A stretch of 64,000 nt of DNA, from positions 94,486 to 158,485 of the forward strand of contig JAJDXG010000045.1 in the NCBI GenBank assembly GCA_022823365.1, written 5' to 3'. This DNA is from Gemmatimonadota bacterium. GTDB lineage: Bacteria; Gemmatimonadota; Gemmatimonadetes; Longimicrobiales; Gaopeijiaceae. Both the position numbers and the translations under genes were made by a program. The notes under the pieces are model-generated. The model saw nothing but the letters and a program-made list of their open reading frames with translations, was not told where the DNA came from and ran no database searches. Numbering within the stretch: the first letter of the stretch is position 1; every line of letters begins with the position of its first letter. Shown piece by piece: positions 45,952 to 55,211 of this stretch.

Positions 45952-48825
45952 ATGCCCGACATCGCGCACGAGAACCGATTCCCCCGACGACATCTCGGTC
46001 CCGGGCCGGCGGATGTGCGCGCGATGCTGGAGGAGCTCGGCTACGAGTCCCTCGACGGGCTGGTCGCGGACACGGTGCCCGAATCCATCCGCCTGCGGCG
46101 CGAACTGGACCTTCCCGAGGGGATCTCCGAGCACGAGCTGATCGGTCGGCTGCGGGAGATCGCCTCCCACAACCAGGTGTTCCGCTCCTACCTGGGGATG
46201 GGCTACGCCGGCACCATCACCCCGCCCGTGATTCTCCGCAACATCCTCGAGAACCCCGGCTGGTACACGCAGTACACCCCCTATCAGGCCGAAATCGCGC
46301 AGGGCCGGCTGCAGGCGCTGCTGAATTTCCAGACCATGGTGGGGGATCTCACGGGCTGCGCCGTCGCCAACGCATCGCTGCTGGACGAAGCCACTGCCGC
46401 CGCCGAGGCCATGACGCTCTGCCTGGCGTCCACCCGCGACCGCGGCCGCAACCGCTTCCTGGTCGCCTCCGACTGCCACCCGCAGACCATCGAGGTGGTG
46501 CGCGCCCGGGCGGAGCCGCTCGGCATCGAGGTGGTGGTGGAGCACCCGCGCGACTGGGCGCTCGACGACAACGTCTTCGGCACGCTGATCCAGTACCCGG
46601 GCACGGACGGCAGCGTGCGCAACTACCGGGCGCTCTCGGACGCAGTTCACGCGGCCGGGGGCCTGGTGGTCATGGCCACGGACCTGCTCGCGCTCACCCT
46701 GCTCACCTCCCCCTGGGAGATGGGCGCCGACATCGCGGTGGGCAACAGCCAGCGCTTCGGCGTCCCCCTCGGCTACGGCGGCCCGCACGCCGCCTTCATC
46801 GCGGCGCGCGACAACATGCGCCGCCAGATGCCGGGCCGGATCATCGGCGTCTCCATCGACGCCCACGGCAACCCCGCGCTGCGCATGGCGCTGCAGACCC
46901 GGGAGCAGCACATCCGCCGCGAGCGGGCCACCTCCAACATCTGCACCGCCCAGGTGCTGCTGGCCGTCATGGCGGGCATGTACGCGGTCTACCACGGGCC
47001 GGACGGGCTGCGTCGCATCGCCACCCGGGTGCGCAACCTCACGGGCGTGCTGGCGGAGGGCGTGCGCAGGCTCGGCCATCGGGTGGTCAACGAGGTCTTC
47101 TTCGACACCCTGACCATCGAGCCCGCGGGCGTGAGCGCGCGCCGGATCGTGGAGCGGGCGCGGGAGCGCGGGATCAACCTGCGCGAGAGCGCCGGGCACG
47201 TGGGCGTGTCGCTGGACGAGACCGTGGGACCGCAGGATCTGGACGACCTCTTCGCCGCCTTCGCGGGCGAGGACGGGCCCGGGTTCGACGCCGCCGGTAT
47301 CGCCCGGGAGACGGAGGTTCCCGCGCTGCCTCCGAAGCTCGCGAGGCAGACCGTGCTCCTCGATCACCCCGTCTTCAACAGCTACCACTCCGAGACGGAG
47401 ATGCTGCGCTACATCCGCCGCCTCGAGAGCCGCGACCTGTCGCTGACCACGAGCATGATCCCGCTCGGCTCGTGCACCATGAAACTGAACGCCACCGCGC
47501 AGATGACGCCGGTCTCCTGGGCGGAGTTCGGCGCAATGCACCCCTTCGCGCCACCGGAGCAGGCGGCGGGATACCGGCGCATCGTCGCCGACCTGGAGCG
47601 GTGGCTGGCCGAGATCACCGGATTCGCCGCAACCTCCCTGCAGCCCAACTCGGGGGCCCAGGGGGAATACGCCGGCCTGCTGGTGATCCGCGCCTACCAC
47701 CACGACCGCGGCGACACCCACCGCGACGTGTGCCTCATCCCCTCCTCCGCACACGGCACCAATCCGGCCAGCGCAGTCATGGTGGGGATGAAGGTGGTGG
47801 TGGTGAAGTGCGACGCGGAAGGCAACATCGACGTCGAGGATCTGCGCGCCAAGGCGGACCTGCACGCCGACCGGCTGAGCGCGCTCATGGTCACCTACCC
47901 GTCCACGCACGGGGTCTTCGAGGAGCGCATCCGCGAAGCCTGCGACATCGTGCACGAGCGCGGGGGGCAGGTCTACCTGGACGGCGCCAACCTGAACGCC
48001 CAGGTGGGGCTGGCGCGGCCCGGCGACTACGGCGCGGACGTGTGCCACATCAACCTGCACAAGACGTTCGCCATCCCGCACGGCGGGGGCGGACCCGGGA
48101 TGGGGCCCATCTGCGCGGCCGAACACCTGGCCCCCTTCCTTCCCGGCCATCCGCTGGTGAACACGGGAGGCGAAAAGGCGATCGGCGCCGTCTCCGCGGC
48201 TCCGTGGGGGAGCGCGAGCATCCTGCTCATCTCGTGGGCCTACATCGCCCTGCTGGGGCGCGAGGGTACGAGGAAGGCCACGGAGGTGGCCATCCTGAAC
48301 GCCAACTACATGGCGAACCGGCTTGAGAAGCACTTCCCGGTCCTCTACAAGGGTGCGCGCGGTCGGGTGGCGCACGAGTTCATCCTCGACCTGCGGCCGC
48401 TCAAGCGGGCTACCGGGATCACCGACGAAGACGTGGCCAAGCGCCTCATGGATTACGGCTTCCACGCGCCCACCATGTCGTTTCCGGTGTTGGGCACGAT
48501 CATGGTCGAACCCACCGAGAGCGAGTCACGGGAAGAGCTGGACCGCTTTTGCGACGCGCTGGTCTCGATCCGGGCGGAGATCCAGCAGATCGAGCTTGGG
48601 CTGGCCGACCGCAAGGACAACGCGCTCAAGAACGCCCCGCACACCGCGGCGGTGGTCGTGAGCAGCGAGTGGAATCACGCCTACAGCCGGGAGCAGGCTG
48701 CGTTTCCCGCTCCCTGGACGAGAGAGGCGAAATTCTGGCCCTCCGTGGGCCGGGTCAACAACGCATTCGGGGACCGCAATCTGGTTTGCGTCTGTCCCCC
48801 GGTGGAGAGCTACTCGGAGGTTTGA
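45952..48825 (+). CDS. gcvP: Glycine dehydrogenase (decarboxylating), P protein
   Basis: This 957-residue PLP enzyme decarboxylates glycine and loads the H protein lipoyl arm. It is the single-chain form with fused N- and C-terminal halves. The PLP lysine is Lys704 in [20 protein letters not shown]. Other family segments are [35 protein letters not shown] and [11 protein letters not shown]. It is co-transcribed with gcvH; gcvT is not adjacent and not in the window. Confidence 0.96.
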   Translation: MPDIAHENRFPRRHLGPGPADVRAMLEELGYESLDGLVADTVPESIRLRRELDLPEGISEHELIGRLREIASHNQVFRSYLGMGYAGTITPPVILRNILENPGWYTQYTPYQAEIAQGRLQALLNFQTMVGDLTGCAVANASLLDEATAAAEAMTLCLASTRDRGRNRFLVASDCHPQTIEVVRARAEPLGIEVVVEHPRDWALDDNVFGTLIQYPGTDGSVRNYRALSDAVHAAGGLVVMATDLLALTLLTSPWEMGADIAVGNSQRFGVPLGYGGPHAAFIAARDNMRRQMPGRIIGVSIDAHGNPALRMALQTREQHIRRERATSNICTAQVLLAVMAGMYAVYHGPDGLRRIATRVRNLTGVLAEGVRRLGHRVVNEVFFDTLTIEPAGVSARRIVERARERGINLRESAGHVGVSLDETVGPQDLDDLFAAFAGEDGPGFDAAGIARETEVPALPPKLARQTVLLDHPVFNSYHSETEMLRYIRRLESRDLSLTTSMIPLGSCTMKLNATAQMTPVSWAEFGAMHPFAPPEQAAGYRRIVADLERWLAEITGFAATSLQPNSGAQGEYAGLLVIRAYHHDRGDTHRDVCLIPSSAHGTNPASAVMVGMKVVVVKCDAEGNIDVEDLRAKADLHADRLSALMVTYPSTHGVFEERIREACDIVHERGGQVYLDGANLNAQVGLARPGDYGADVCHINLHKTFAIPHGGGGPGMGPICAAEHLAPFLPGHPLVNTGGEKAIGAVSAAPWGSASILLISWAYIALLGREGTRKATEVAILNANYMANRLEKHFPVLYKGARGRVAHEFILDLRPLKRATGITDEDVAKRLMDYGFHAPTMSFPVLGTIMVEPTESESREELDRFCDALVSIRAEIQQIELGLADRKDNALKNAPHTAAVVVSSEWNHAYSREQAAFPAPWTREAKFWPSVGRVNNAFGDRNLVCVCPPVESYSEV

Positions 48826-48827
48826 CC

Positions 48828-49514
48828 ATGGCCAGCCTGACGTATCACGGACACGCCACCTTCCTGCTCGAGCTTGGCGACGGCACGCGCATCTCGATCG
48901 ACCCCTGGTACGAGGAGAACCCCGCCAACGACCTGTCCCTCGCGGATCTGGGCGACGTCGACTACGTGTTCTGCTCGCACGGGCACTTCGATCACTTCGC
49001 GGACGCCATCCCGCTCGCGAACGCCACCGGCGCCACTCTGGTGTCGACCTTCGAGATCGTGGCCTTCGCCCAGACACAGGGGGTCGAGAACGCGCACCCC
49101 ATGCACATCGGCGGGGGATTCAACTTCCCCTTCGGGCGCGTGAAGATGACGCCGGCGCTGCACGGCGGACAGGTGCACGGCGACAATACCGGGGCGTACA
49201 CCACGGTTCCGGGCGGGCTGCTCTTCCACGCCGACGGCACTCGTGTGTATCACGCGGGCGACACCGCGCTGCTGACGGACATGAAGCTGCTGCGCGGCCA
49301 GGTGGACGTGGCCCTGCTGCCCATCGGCGACAACTTCACCATGGGCCCGGACGACGCGGCCATCGCGGTGGACTTCATCCAGCCGTCGGTGGTGGTGCCG
49401 ATCCACTACAACACCTTCCCGCCCATCGTGCAGGACCCGGAGGCGTTCCGGGCGCTGGTGGGAGACGGCGCGCGGGTGGAGGTGATGGCCAGCGGGGACG
49501 TGCTGGAGCTGTAG
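48828..49514 (+). CDS. Metal-dependent hydrolase, UPF0173/YtkL-type metallo-beta-lactamase fold
   Basis: This 228-residue protein has the MBL metal-binding motif SHGHFDHFADAI, an upstream LTYHGHATFLLE strand typical of the UPF0173 family, ALHGGQVHG, the HAGDTALLTDM Asp ligand and PIHYNTFPPI with the last His. The substrate is unknown. The ATG lies two bases after the gcvP stop with GGAGG at 48816-48820, so it is in the gcv operon. Confidence 0.88.
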   Translation: MASLTYHGHATFLLELGDGTRISIDPWYEENPANDLSLADLGDVDYVFCSHGHFDHFADAIPLANATGATLVSTFEIVAFAQTQGVENAHPMHIGGGFNFPFGRVKMTPALHGGQVHGDNTGAYTTVPGGLLFHADGTRVYHAGDTALLTDMKLLRGQVDVALLPIGDNFTMGPDDAAIAVDFIQPSVVVPIHYNTFPPIVQDPEAFRALVGDGARVEVMASGDVLEL

Positions 49515-49599
49515 CACGGTCGTGCATCCTGCGGGGGCGTTTTCTCCCGCCGCTCGAGAGGGGACAGGCGCGGCCGGGTGGCGCGAGACGGTCCGCCGG

Positions 49600-50379
49600 A
49601 TGGCTCGCCTCCGCTGGACGGTCGTGTTCGATCCGCCCCGTGACGGCGCGGCCAACATGGGGGTGGACCACGCCCTCGCCGAGACCGTCGAGCCGGACGC
49701 GGGGTGGCTGCGCCTCTACCGCTGGGTCCGACCCACCCTCTCGCTGGGGCGCAACGAGCCGGCCGCGGACGTCTATGACTTCGCGCGCGCGGAGGGGATG
49801 GGCATCGACGTGGTGCGCCGTCCCACAGGCGGCCGGGGCGTGCTTCACGACGCCGAGCTGACCTACGCGGTGGTCGCCCCGGTCGCCGCGGCGGGGCGGT
49901 TGCGGGCGGCCTACGCGGCGGTGCATGCCGGCCTGGCCACCGGGCTGCGCTTGCTCGGGGCGGACGCCCGGTTGGCCGTGGGCGCGGCAGCCGGCCCGCC
50001 ACGGGCGGGCGCATGCTTCGACGCGACCGCCGGGGGGGAGGTGGTGGCGGGGGGGCGGAAGCTCACCGGCAGCGCCCAGGCCCGCATCGGGCGCGCGCTG
50101 TTGCAGCACGGGTCGGTGCTGATCGACGGATCCCAGAACATCGTAGGCGAACTGTCCCGGCAGCCGGCCGTCGCGAGCACCCCATCCGCGTCCACGACCT
50201 TGCGCGAACAGCTCGGCCGCGCGCCCTCGTGGGAGGAAGTCGCGACGGCGGTCGCGGAAGGGCTCTCAGCCGAACTCGGCACCGGAATGGTGGGGGGAGA
50301 GCTGCCGCAACCGGCGATGCGCCGGATGGGCTCGCTTGAGCGGCACTATCGGTCGCGCGAGTGGACGCTGCGGCGGTAA
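49600..50379 (+). CDS. lplA: Lipoate-protein ligase A-family protein
   Basis: This 259-residue BPL/LplA-family enzyme attaches lipoate (or octanoate) to lipoyl-domain lysines. The family motifs RRPTGGRGVLHDAELTYAVV and VVAGGRKLTGSAQAR are present, with probable catalytic Lys154. Its position behind gcvH-gcvP suggests GcvH as target, by ligation or by octanoyl transfer; the two cannot be separated by sequence. ATG 49600 is chosen because conserved sequence starts there; GTG 49522 would add 26 poorly conserved residues. Confidence 0.85.
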   Translation: MARLRWTVVFDPPRDGAANMGVDHALAETVEPDAGWLRLYRWVRPTLSLGRNEPAADVYDFARAEGMGIDVVRRPTGGRGVLHDAELTYAVVAPVAAAGRLRAAYAAVHAGLATGLRLLGADARLAVGAAAGPPRAGACFDATAGGEVVAGGRKLTGSAQARIGRALLQHGSVLIDGSQNIVGELSRQPAVASTPSASTTLREQLGRAPSWEEVATAVAEGLSAELGTGMVGGELPQPAMRRMGSLERHYRSREWTLRR

Positions 50380-50547
50380 TAGCGGCGACGCTCCCCGATC
50401 ATTCACTATTCGTATTGGGGCCGGCTCGCGGTGGGGCTGGCCGGCAATCACGTTCAGGATCGGTTGACCGCCGCCCCGGAACCATCAGATTTCGCAACCG
50501 GATGGTCTCTCCGAACGGGTCGTACCCCTCCTTTTCACGCCGGCGCC

Positions 50548-51807
50548 ATGAATCCGAGCAACCTGCACGTCAGCCGGGAAGGGAATCACGTTCGGGTCTC
50601 CGGAGACCTGCTCCTTGATTCCTTCCGGCGCGTGCTGGCGGCCATCCATCATGCCACCCAAAGGGGTTTCACCGAGGTGACGCTCGACTTCTCCGCGACA
50701 ACCTCGGCCTTTCCGGGCCCAATGCTGGCGGTGCTCGCGGCATGCGTCCGGCTCCACGACGAGTCCGACGTGGATGTGTCTTTGGTTCGCCCGACGGATG
50801 GAAGCCTGCGGCGCCTCTTCGCGAACGCGAACTGGGCTCACCTGATGGCACCCCAACGTGTCGCCGAGTCGGCCTGGCATCCCGCCTCCGTTCTGCCCGC
50901 GAGCCGCTTCAGGTCGCCGGACGAGCAGCACGAAATCGTGGACCGCATTCTCGACGCGGTCCTCTCTTCTCCCGCCAGGCTCGAGCGTTCCAATCTCGCG
51001 GTCTTCGAGTGGGCCGTAAACGAGATAACCGACAACGTGCTGCAACACGCCGATTCGGAGCAGGGCGGACTGGTGCAACTGAGCCACTATTCCAACAGGC
51101 AACGGTTGGAATTCGCGGTGGCGGACGCCGGCCAGGGAATCCCGACCACCATGAGGACTACGCGACCCGAGCTTTCAGACCCCGTCGCCCTGGAGTTCGC
51201 AGTCCGACACGGGATTACCCGCGACAAGGAGGTCGGGCAGGGCAATGGCCTCTTCGGCACGCACCGAGCATCCACCGTGGGCTCGGGTGACTTCGTAATT
51301 CATTCCGGATACGCAAGCGTCCAGCGCGACCTCGAAGCTCGCGAGCAAACCTCTCCTGTCGCCGGAACGCTGGTCGTGGTCAGCCTGGACTACTCTGATC
51401 CTGAAGCGTTGTGGCGCGCGCTCGACATTCAGGATACCGGAGCCGATCCGGCGGGCGACTACGTCGAGAACCGGTATGAAGCCGTGACCGAAGACGTTCT
51501 GCGTTTCGTGGTGCGGAAGGAAGCTGGTTCCGTCGGATCCAGATCATCCGGCAAGCTGGCCCGAACCAAGCTCGAGAATCTGATGGCGATGTATCCGAAC
51601 CATCCGGTGAACGTCGATTTCGGCGACATATCGGTCGTCTCCAGCAGCTTCGCGGACGAGTTTCTCGGCAAGCTGTTCGTTCGTCTCGGCGCACTCCGCT
51701 TCATGAGCGCCATCCGTTTGCGACGGATGTCGCCACCGGTTCGAGCCGTGCTGGACCGCGCGATCCTGCAACGGGCAGGGCAGGAAGGTGCGGGGCATCG
51801 ATCCTGA
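50548..51807 (+). CDS. Three-domain STAS-like / HATPase / STAS-like (DUF4325) regulator
   Basis: This 419-residue cytosolic protein has three parts: residues 1-105 resemble a STAS-like domain (SGDLLLDSFRRVL, VTLDFSATTSAFPGPMLAVL); residues about 130-290 are a GHKL/HATPase_c ATP-binding domain with N-box EWAVNEITDNVLQHA, G1 box VADAGQGIP and GQGNGLFG; residues about 330-410 are a STAS-like DUF4325 domain (VNVDFGDISVVSSSFADEFL). This looks like a partner-switching regulator with kinase and antagonist parts in one chain. It has no sensor, no His phosphoacceptor domain, and no sigma factor next to it. ATG 50548. Confidence 0.78.
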   Translation: MNPSNLHVSREGNHVRVSGDLLLDSFRRVLAAIHHATQRGFTEVTLDFSATTSAFPGPMLAVLAACVRLHDESDVDVSLVRPTDGSLRRLFANANWAHLMAPQRVAESAWHPASVLPASRFRSPDEQHEIVDRILDAVLSSPARLERSNLAVFEWAVNEITDNVLQHADSEQGGLVQLSHYSNRQRLEFAVADAGQGIPTTMRTTRPELSDPVALEFAVRHGITRDKEVGQGNGLFGTHRASTVGSGDFVIHSGYASVQRDLEAREQTSPVAGTLVVVSLDYSDPEALWRALDIQDTGADPAGDYVENRYEAVTEDVLRFVVRKEAGSVGSRSSGKLARTKLENLMAMYPNHPVNVDFGDISVVSSSFADEFLGKLFVRLGALRFMSAIRLRRMSPPVRAVLDRAILQRAGQEGAGHRS

Positions 51808-52076
51808 CCTCCGGCGAGCCAGCCTTCCCGGCCTATCGGAGACGGGATCGGGATGGACGGCATCGCCATCGATGGCACCGGCTCGGATGCCGCCCCGGAT
51901 GTGTCACGCATTTCCGAAGTTACGATCCTTCCTGCTACTTGAGACGAGCGCCAACCAACCCTTGACACACCCCGGAGGTACGTTCACCTTACCTGCTCCG
52001 GTGCTAGGATAAGCTCCGGTAGACTCGGTGGGCTGTCCGCTGTGGGCAGTCATTTCGTTTGCCTTGAAACCAGCTC

Positions 52077-52796
52077 ATGGAGGGCACTCCCTTGGCCGCA
52101 CTCAACAACCTCTACGTTGCGCTCCTGCAGATCCCCGGGATGGAAGCCCCGGATCAGACCATCGGCGAGCAGATGGGCTTCATCTGGGAGCAGACCGGTT
52201 TCATGCGCTGGCCGCTGGCAGCCTGCATCGTCGTCGGTATCATCGTCATCATCTGGAAGTTCTTCGACCTGATGGCCAAGAGCGGCCGCACCAAGAAGAT
52301 CCTCTCCGAGGTCGACGCGCTCCTCGCCGACGCCCAATTGCAGGAGGCGATCGAGGTCACCCGCGAGTCCAACTCGCCCGCAGCCAACATCCTGTACGCG
52401 GGTCTGGAGCGGCACGAGGAAGGCACCGACCGGGTCATGAAGGCCATCGAAAACCAGGGACTCATCGAGCTGAGCCGTCTGGAGCGTGGCCTTGTGGTGC
52501 TGGCGACCCTCACCAACATCGCCCCGCTGCTGGGCTTCCTGGGCACGGTGATCGGGATGATCATCGCGTTCCAGTCCATCGAGCTGGCCGGCGAGGTCGA
52601 GGCAACGCTGGTTGCGGGCGGGATCAAGGTGGCGCTCCTCACGACCGCCGCGGGCCTCACGATCGCGATCCCCGTGAGCATCGCCCACAACTTCTTCGTG
52701 TCGCGTATCGACTCGCTCGTAATCGACATGGAAGAGTCGGCCCAGAAGATGATCGACGCGCTCCACGCGATGGAGACCGGGAGGGCATCCATATAG
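52077..52796 (+). CDS. exbB: ExbB/TolQ/MotA-family proton channel protein
   Basis: This 239-residue inner-membrane protein has three helices: WPLAACIVVGIIVIIWKFF, LTNIAPLLGFLGTVIGMIIA and GGIKVALLTTAAGLTIAIPV, the last two carrying the family signature (APLLGFLGTVIGM). ExbB forms the pentameric channel that powers TonB- or Tol-dependent outer-membrane processes. Unusually no ExbD/TolR follows; a terminator-like hairpin closes the gene. The ATG at 52077 has no clear ribosome site, and ATG 52140 is possible. Confidence 0.85.
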   Translation: MEGTPLAALNNLYVALLQIPGMEAPDQTIGEQMGFIWEQTGFMRWPLAACIVVGIIVIIWKFFDLMAKSGRTKKILSEVDALLADAQLQEAIEVTRESNSPAANILYAGLERHEEGTDRVMKAIENQGLIELSRLERGLVVLATLTNIAPLLGFLGTVIGMIIAFQSIELAGEVEATLVAGGIKVALLTTAAGLTIAIPVSIAHNFFVSRIDSLVIDMEESAQKMIDALHAMETGRASI

Positions 52797-52824
52797 CCCG
52801 AAACCGCAAATTCGGCAGTCGAGA

Positions 52825-52847
52825 GGTCACCCCTTGGGGTGGCCTTT
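52825..52847 (+). terminator. Rho-independent terminator after exbB
   Basis: GGTCACCCC-TT-GGGGTGGCC (52825-52844) forms a nine-pair stem with one G-U pair, followed by TTTCGTCATTTT. It lies 29 bases after the exbB stop and separates exbB from the lytic transglycosylase. Confidence 0.65.
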
Positions 52848-52861
52848 CGTCATTTTGGACC

Positions 52862-55195
52862 ATGGGTCTGGCGATGAAGACGCTCACCGCACAAGCACCT
52901 GCCCTCCTCACGGCGGTATCCCTGATTATCCTCGTCCCGGCCCCGGCCTCTTCCCTGTCTCACCCGGGGCCAACTCCCCAGGCCACGGGAACGGAGAGCC
53001 GTGTCACCGTTGAACGGCCCTGGCACAACGCGATCCGGCTGAGGGAAGCGCTCGCCGCAACCGATTCCCCGGAGCCCGCCGCGATCCTGGAGCTGGCCCG
53101 GGCCGAGGCCGGCTGGCGGAACTGGACACAGGTGAGCGAGCTGCTGGCAGACGCCGAGTGGCTGGACGAGGTGAATGCCGGGGAAGGATGGCTCCTCCTC
53201 GGCCTGGCGGCCGAAGCCGCGGAAGACTGGGCAGCCGCGGAGCGGGCCCTGGGAGCCTGGCTTGCCGGCGGAAGCCGCGACGAGGAAGCCGTCCTGCGCC
53301 TGGTCCGGATTCGCGCCCGCCTGAACCGTTCGGGAGACGCGCTCGGGACGCTGGGTGCGATCGCTACGGGCCGCACGGACTTCTTCGATAGCCGCATGCG
53401 GTTGGAGGTCGCGGAGATTCTCGCTCCGCTGGGCGACACTGCCGGCGTCCGTATGGCCAACGCGGGCATCACCGACGACGAGATCCGGCAACGAAGCTGG
53501 CTGCTGCGTTCCGACGCCTATCTGACCGTCGCCGACAGCGCCGCCGCCGAGACCTTCCTCGACCAGACCGTCGCCTCGATCTCGGACGACGGACGCCGGG
53601 CGCGGGGATGGGCCATGCTCGGCGAACTGCGGCAGGCGCGCGGCGACCGGGAAGGCGCGCTATCCGCCTTTGGGGCCGTGCTCGACGCCGTCGACCGGGG
53701 CCGCGCCGCCACCCTTGCCGCCACCGCCCTGGCCGAGTCGGGCACCGCCTCGACCAACGAACTTCCGGCGCTGGGACGCGTCCTTCAGCGCGGAGGCGAA
53801 ACGGGACTCGCGCTTGAGGTCTACGACCGGTACGTGGAGGAATCCTCCACCTCTCCCCCGCTCACCCTTCGCCTGGCGCGAGCGCGTCTCATGGCGAGCG
53901 CGGGACGGCTCTCGGAAGCCAGGGACGAGTTCAGCAGCCTCGCCGGCAGCGAGGACCCCGAGGTGGGCGCGCCCGCCCTCGACAACCTGGCCCGGGTGCA
54001 GCGGCGGCTCGGTGCGGGGGGCGCGGCGGAGACGGCGCAGGAGCAGTTGGTGGAGCGCTTCCCGGGAAGCCGCCAGGCGGTCGACTTCATCTTCTTCCGC
54101 GCCGACGGCGACCACGACGCGGGCCGGCTCTCCCAGGCCATGGAGGGATACGGCCAAACCGCGTCGATGGCGCCCACCATGGATCGCGCAGGTCTGGCGC
54201 GAATGCGCCTCGGCCAACTCCACATCGGCGCTGGTGACCACCAGCACGCCGCGGCGGTCTTCGAGAACTACCTCGCCGACTTTCCCGAGGGGCGGCGCTG
54301 GCAGGAAGCCGCATACTGGGCGGCCTGGGCCCGCCTCCGGCTGGGCGATCACGAACGCGCGGCCGCGCATGTGGCGCTCGTTACCCGCGGTGATCCCCTT
54401 TCCTACTACGCCTTCCTGGGAGCGGAACTGCTCGGCCAGGACTACGAGCCCGAGCTGGATCCCGATCCCCCCTTCGACGAGTCCGGGGTCTTCTGGATGT
54501 ACGAGCCCCTGCGCGAAGCCGGGCTGCTCAAGCGCGCGGGGATGAACTCGGCCGCCGCGGACGCCGCGGCACGATTGGTCGAACGGGCCGAAGGCTCCCC
54601 GGGAGCGCTGCTGCGGCTGGCCGAGGGGCTGATCGCGGAGGGCATGTACATACAGGGCATCCGCGTCGGGGGACGAGCCCAGAGCGCCGGATACCCCCGT
54701 TCGCCGCGCCTCGTGCGCGCGGCCTATCCGCTGCCCTACCGGGACATCATCTTCGACGAGGCGGCCAAGCGCGAAGTGGACCCGTTCCTGATGGCCGCCC
54801 TGATGCGCCAGGAATCCGCCTTCGACGCCGAAATCGTCTCCAGCGCGGGAGCGGTCGGGCTCATGCAGGTGATGCCCGCGACCGGACGCGAACTCGCGCA
54901 ACGGGAAGGACCGCGCCCCTTCTCGGCCGCGTCGCTCGTGGTGGCCGACGTGAACCTCCACCTTGGCTCACGCTACCTCGCACAGATGCTCGCCCGCTAC
55001 GAGGGCCAGCTGCCCCTGGTGCTGTCGGCCTACAACGCAGGTCCATCCCGCGCCAACCGCTGGCGCCGCCTGCCCGAGGCCTCGGACCTCCAGCGTTTCA
55101 CCGAGCGGATTCCCTTCTTCGAGACGCGCAACTACGTGAAGAGCGTCGAGCGCAACCTGAGGGTCTATCGCTGGCTCTACGGCGACGACTCATGA
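52862..55195 (+). CDS. Soluble lytic murein transglycosylase-like protein with TPR repeats
   Basis: This 777-residue exported protein has a signal peptide (LLTAVSLIILVPAPASS), about 550 residues of TPR-like helical repeats, and a C-terminal SLT domain with catalytic Glu651 in LMRQESAFDAEIVSSAGAVG, then LMQVMPATG and LSAYNAGPSRANRW. It cleaves peptidoglycan glycan strands to anhydromuropeptides; the helical superhelix resembles that of Slt70 but its repeats are more TPR-like. ATG 52862 is used; ATG 52874 (MKTLTAQAP) is an alternative. polA starts 16 bases after the stop. Confidence 0.88.
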   Translation: MGLAMKTLTAQAPALLTAVSLIILVPAPASSLSHPGPTPQATGTESRVTVERPWHNAIRLREALAATDSPEPAAILELARAEAGWRNWTQVSELLADAEWLDEVNAGEGWLLLGLAAEAAEDWAAAERALGAWLAGGSRDEEAVLRLVRIRARLNRSGDALGTLGAIATGRTDFFDSRMRLEVAEILAPLGDTAGVRMANAGITDDEIRQRSWLLRSDAYLTVADSAAAETFLDQTVASISDDGRRARGWAMLGELRQARGDREGALSAFGAVLDAVDRGRAATLAATALAESGTASTNELPALGRVLQRGGETGLALEVYDRYVEESSTSPPLTLRLARARLMASAGRLSEARDEFSSLAGSEDPEVGAPALDNLARVQRRLGAGGAAETAQEQLVERFPGSRQAVDFIFFRADGDHDAGRLSQAMEGYGQTASMAPTMDRAGLARMRLGQLHIGAGDHQHAAAVFENYLADFPEGRRWQEAAYWAAWARLRLGDHERAAAHVALVTRGDPLSYYAFLGAELLGQDYEPELDPDPPFDESGVFWMYEPLREAGLLKRAGMNSAAADAAARLVERAEGSPGALLRLAEGLIAEGMYIQGIRVGGRAQSAGYPRSPRLVRAAYPLPYRDIIFDEAAKREVDPFLMAALMRQESAFDAEIVSSAGAVGLMQVMPATGRELAQREGPRPFSAASLVVADVNLHLGSRYLAQMLARYEGQLPLVLSAYNAGPSRANRWRRLPEASDLQRFTERIPFFETRNYVKSVERNLRVYRWLYGDDS

Positions 55196-55211
55196 ACCGC
55201 GACATCGGGGC

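Noticed and set aside
51962-51991. TTGACA as -35 of a promoter for exbB
   Set aside because: No acceptable -10 hexamer lies 16-19 bases downstream; the TAGGAT near 52005 is too far away.
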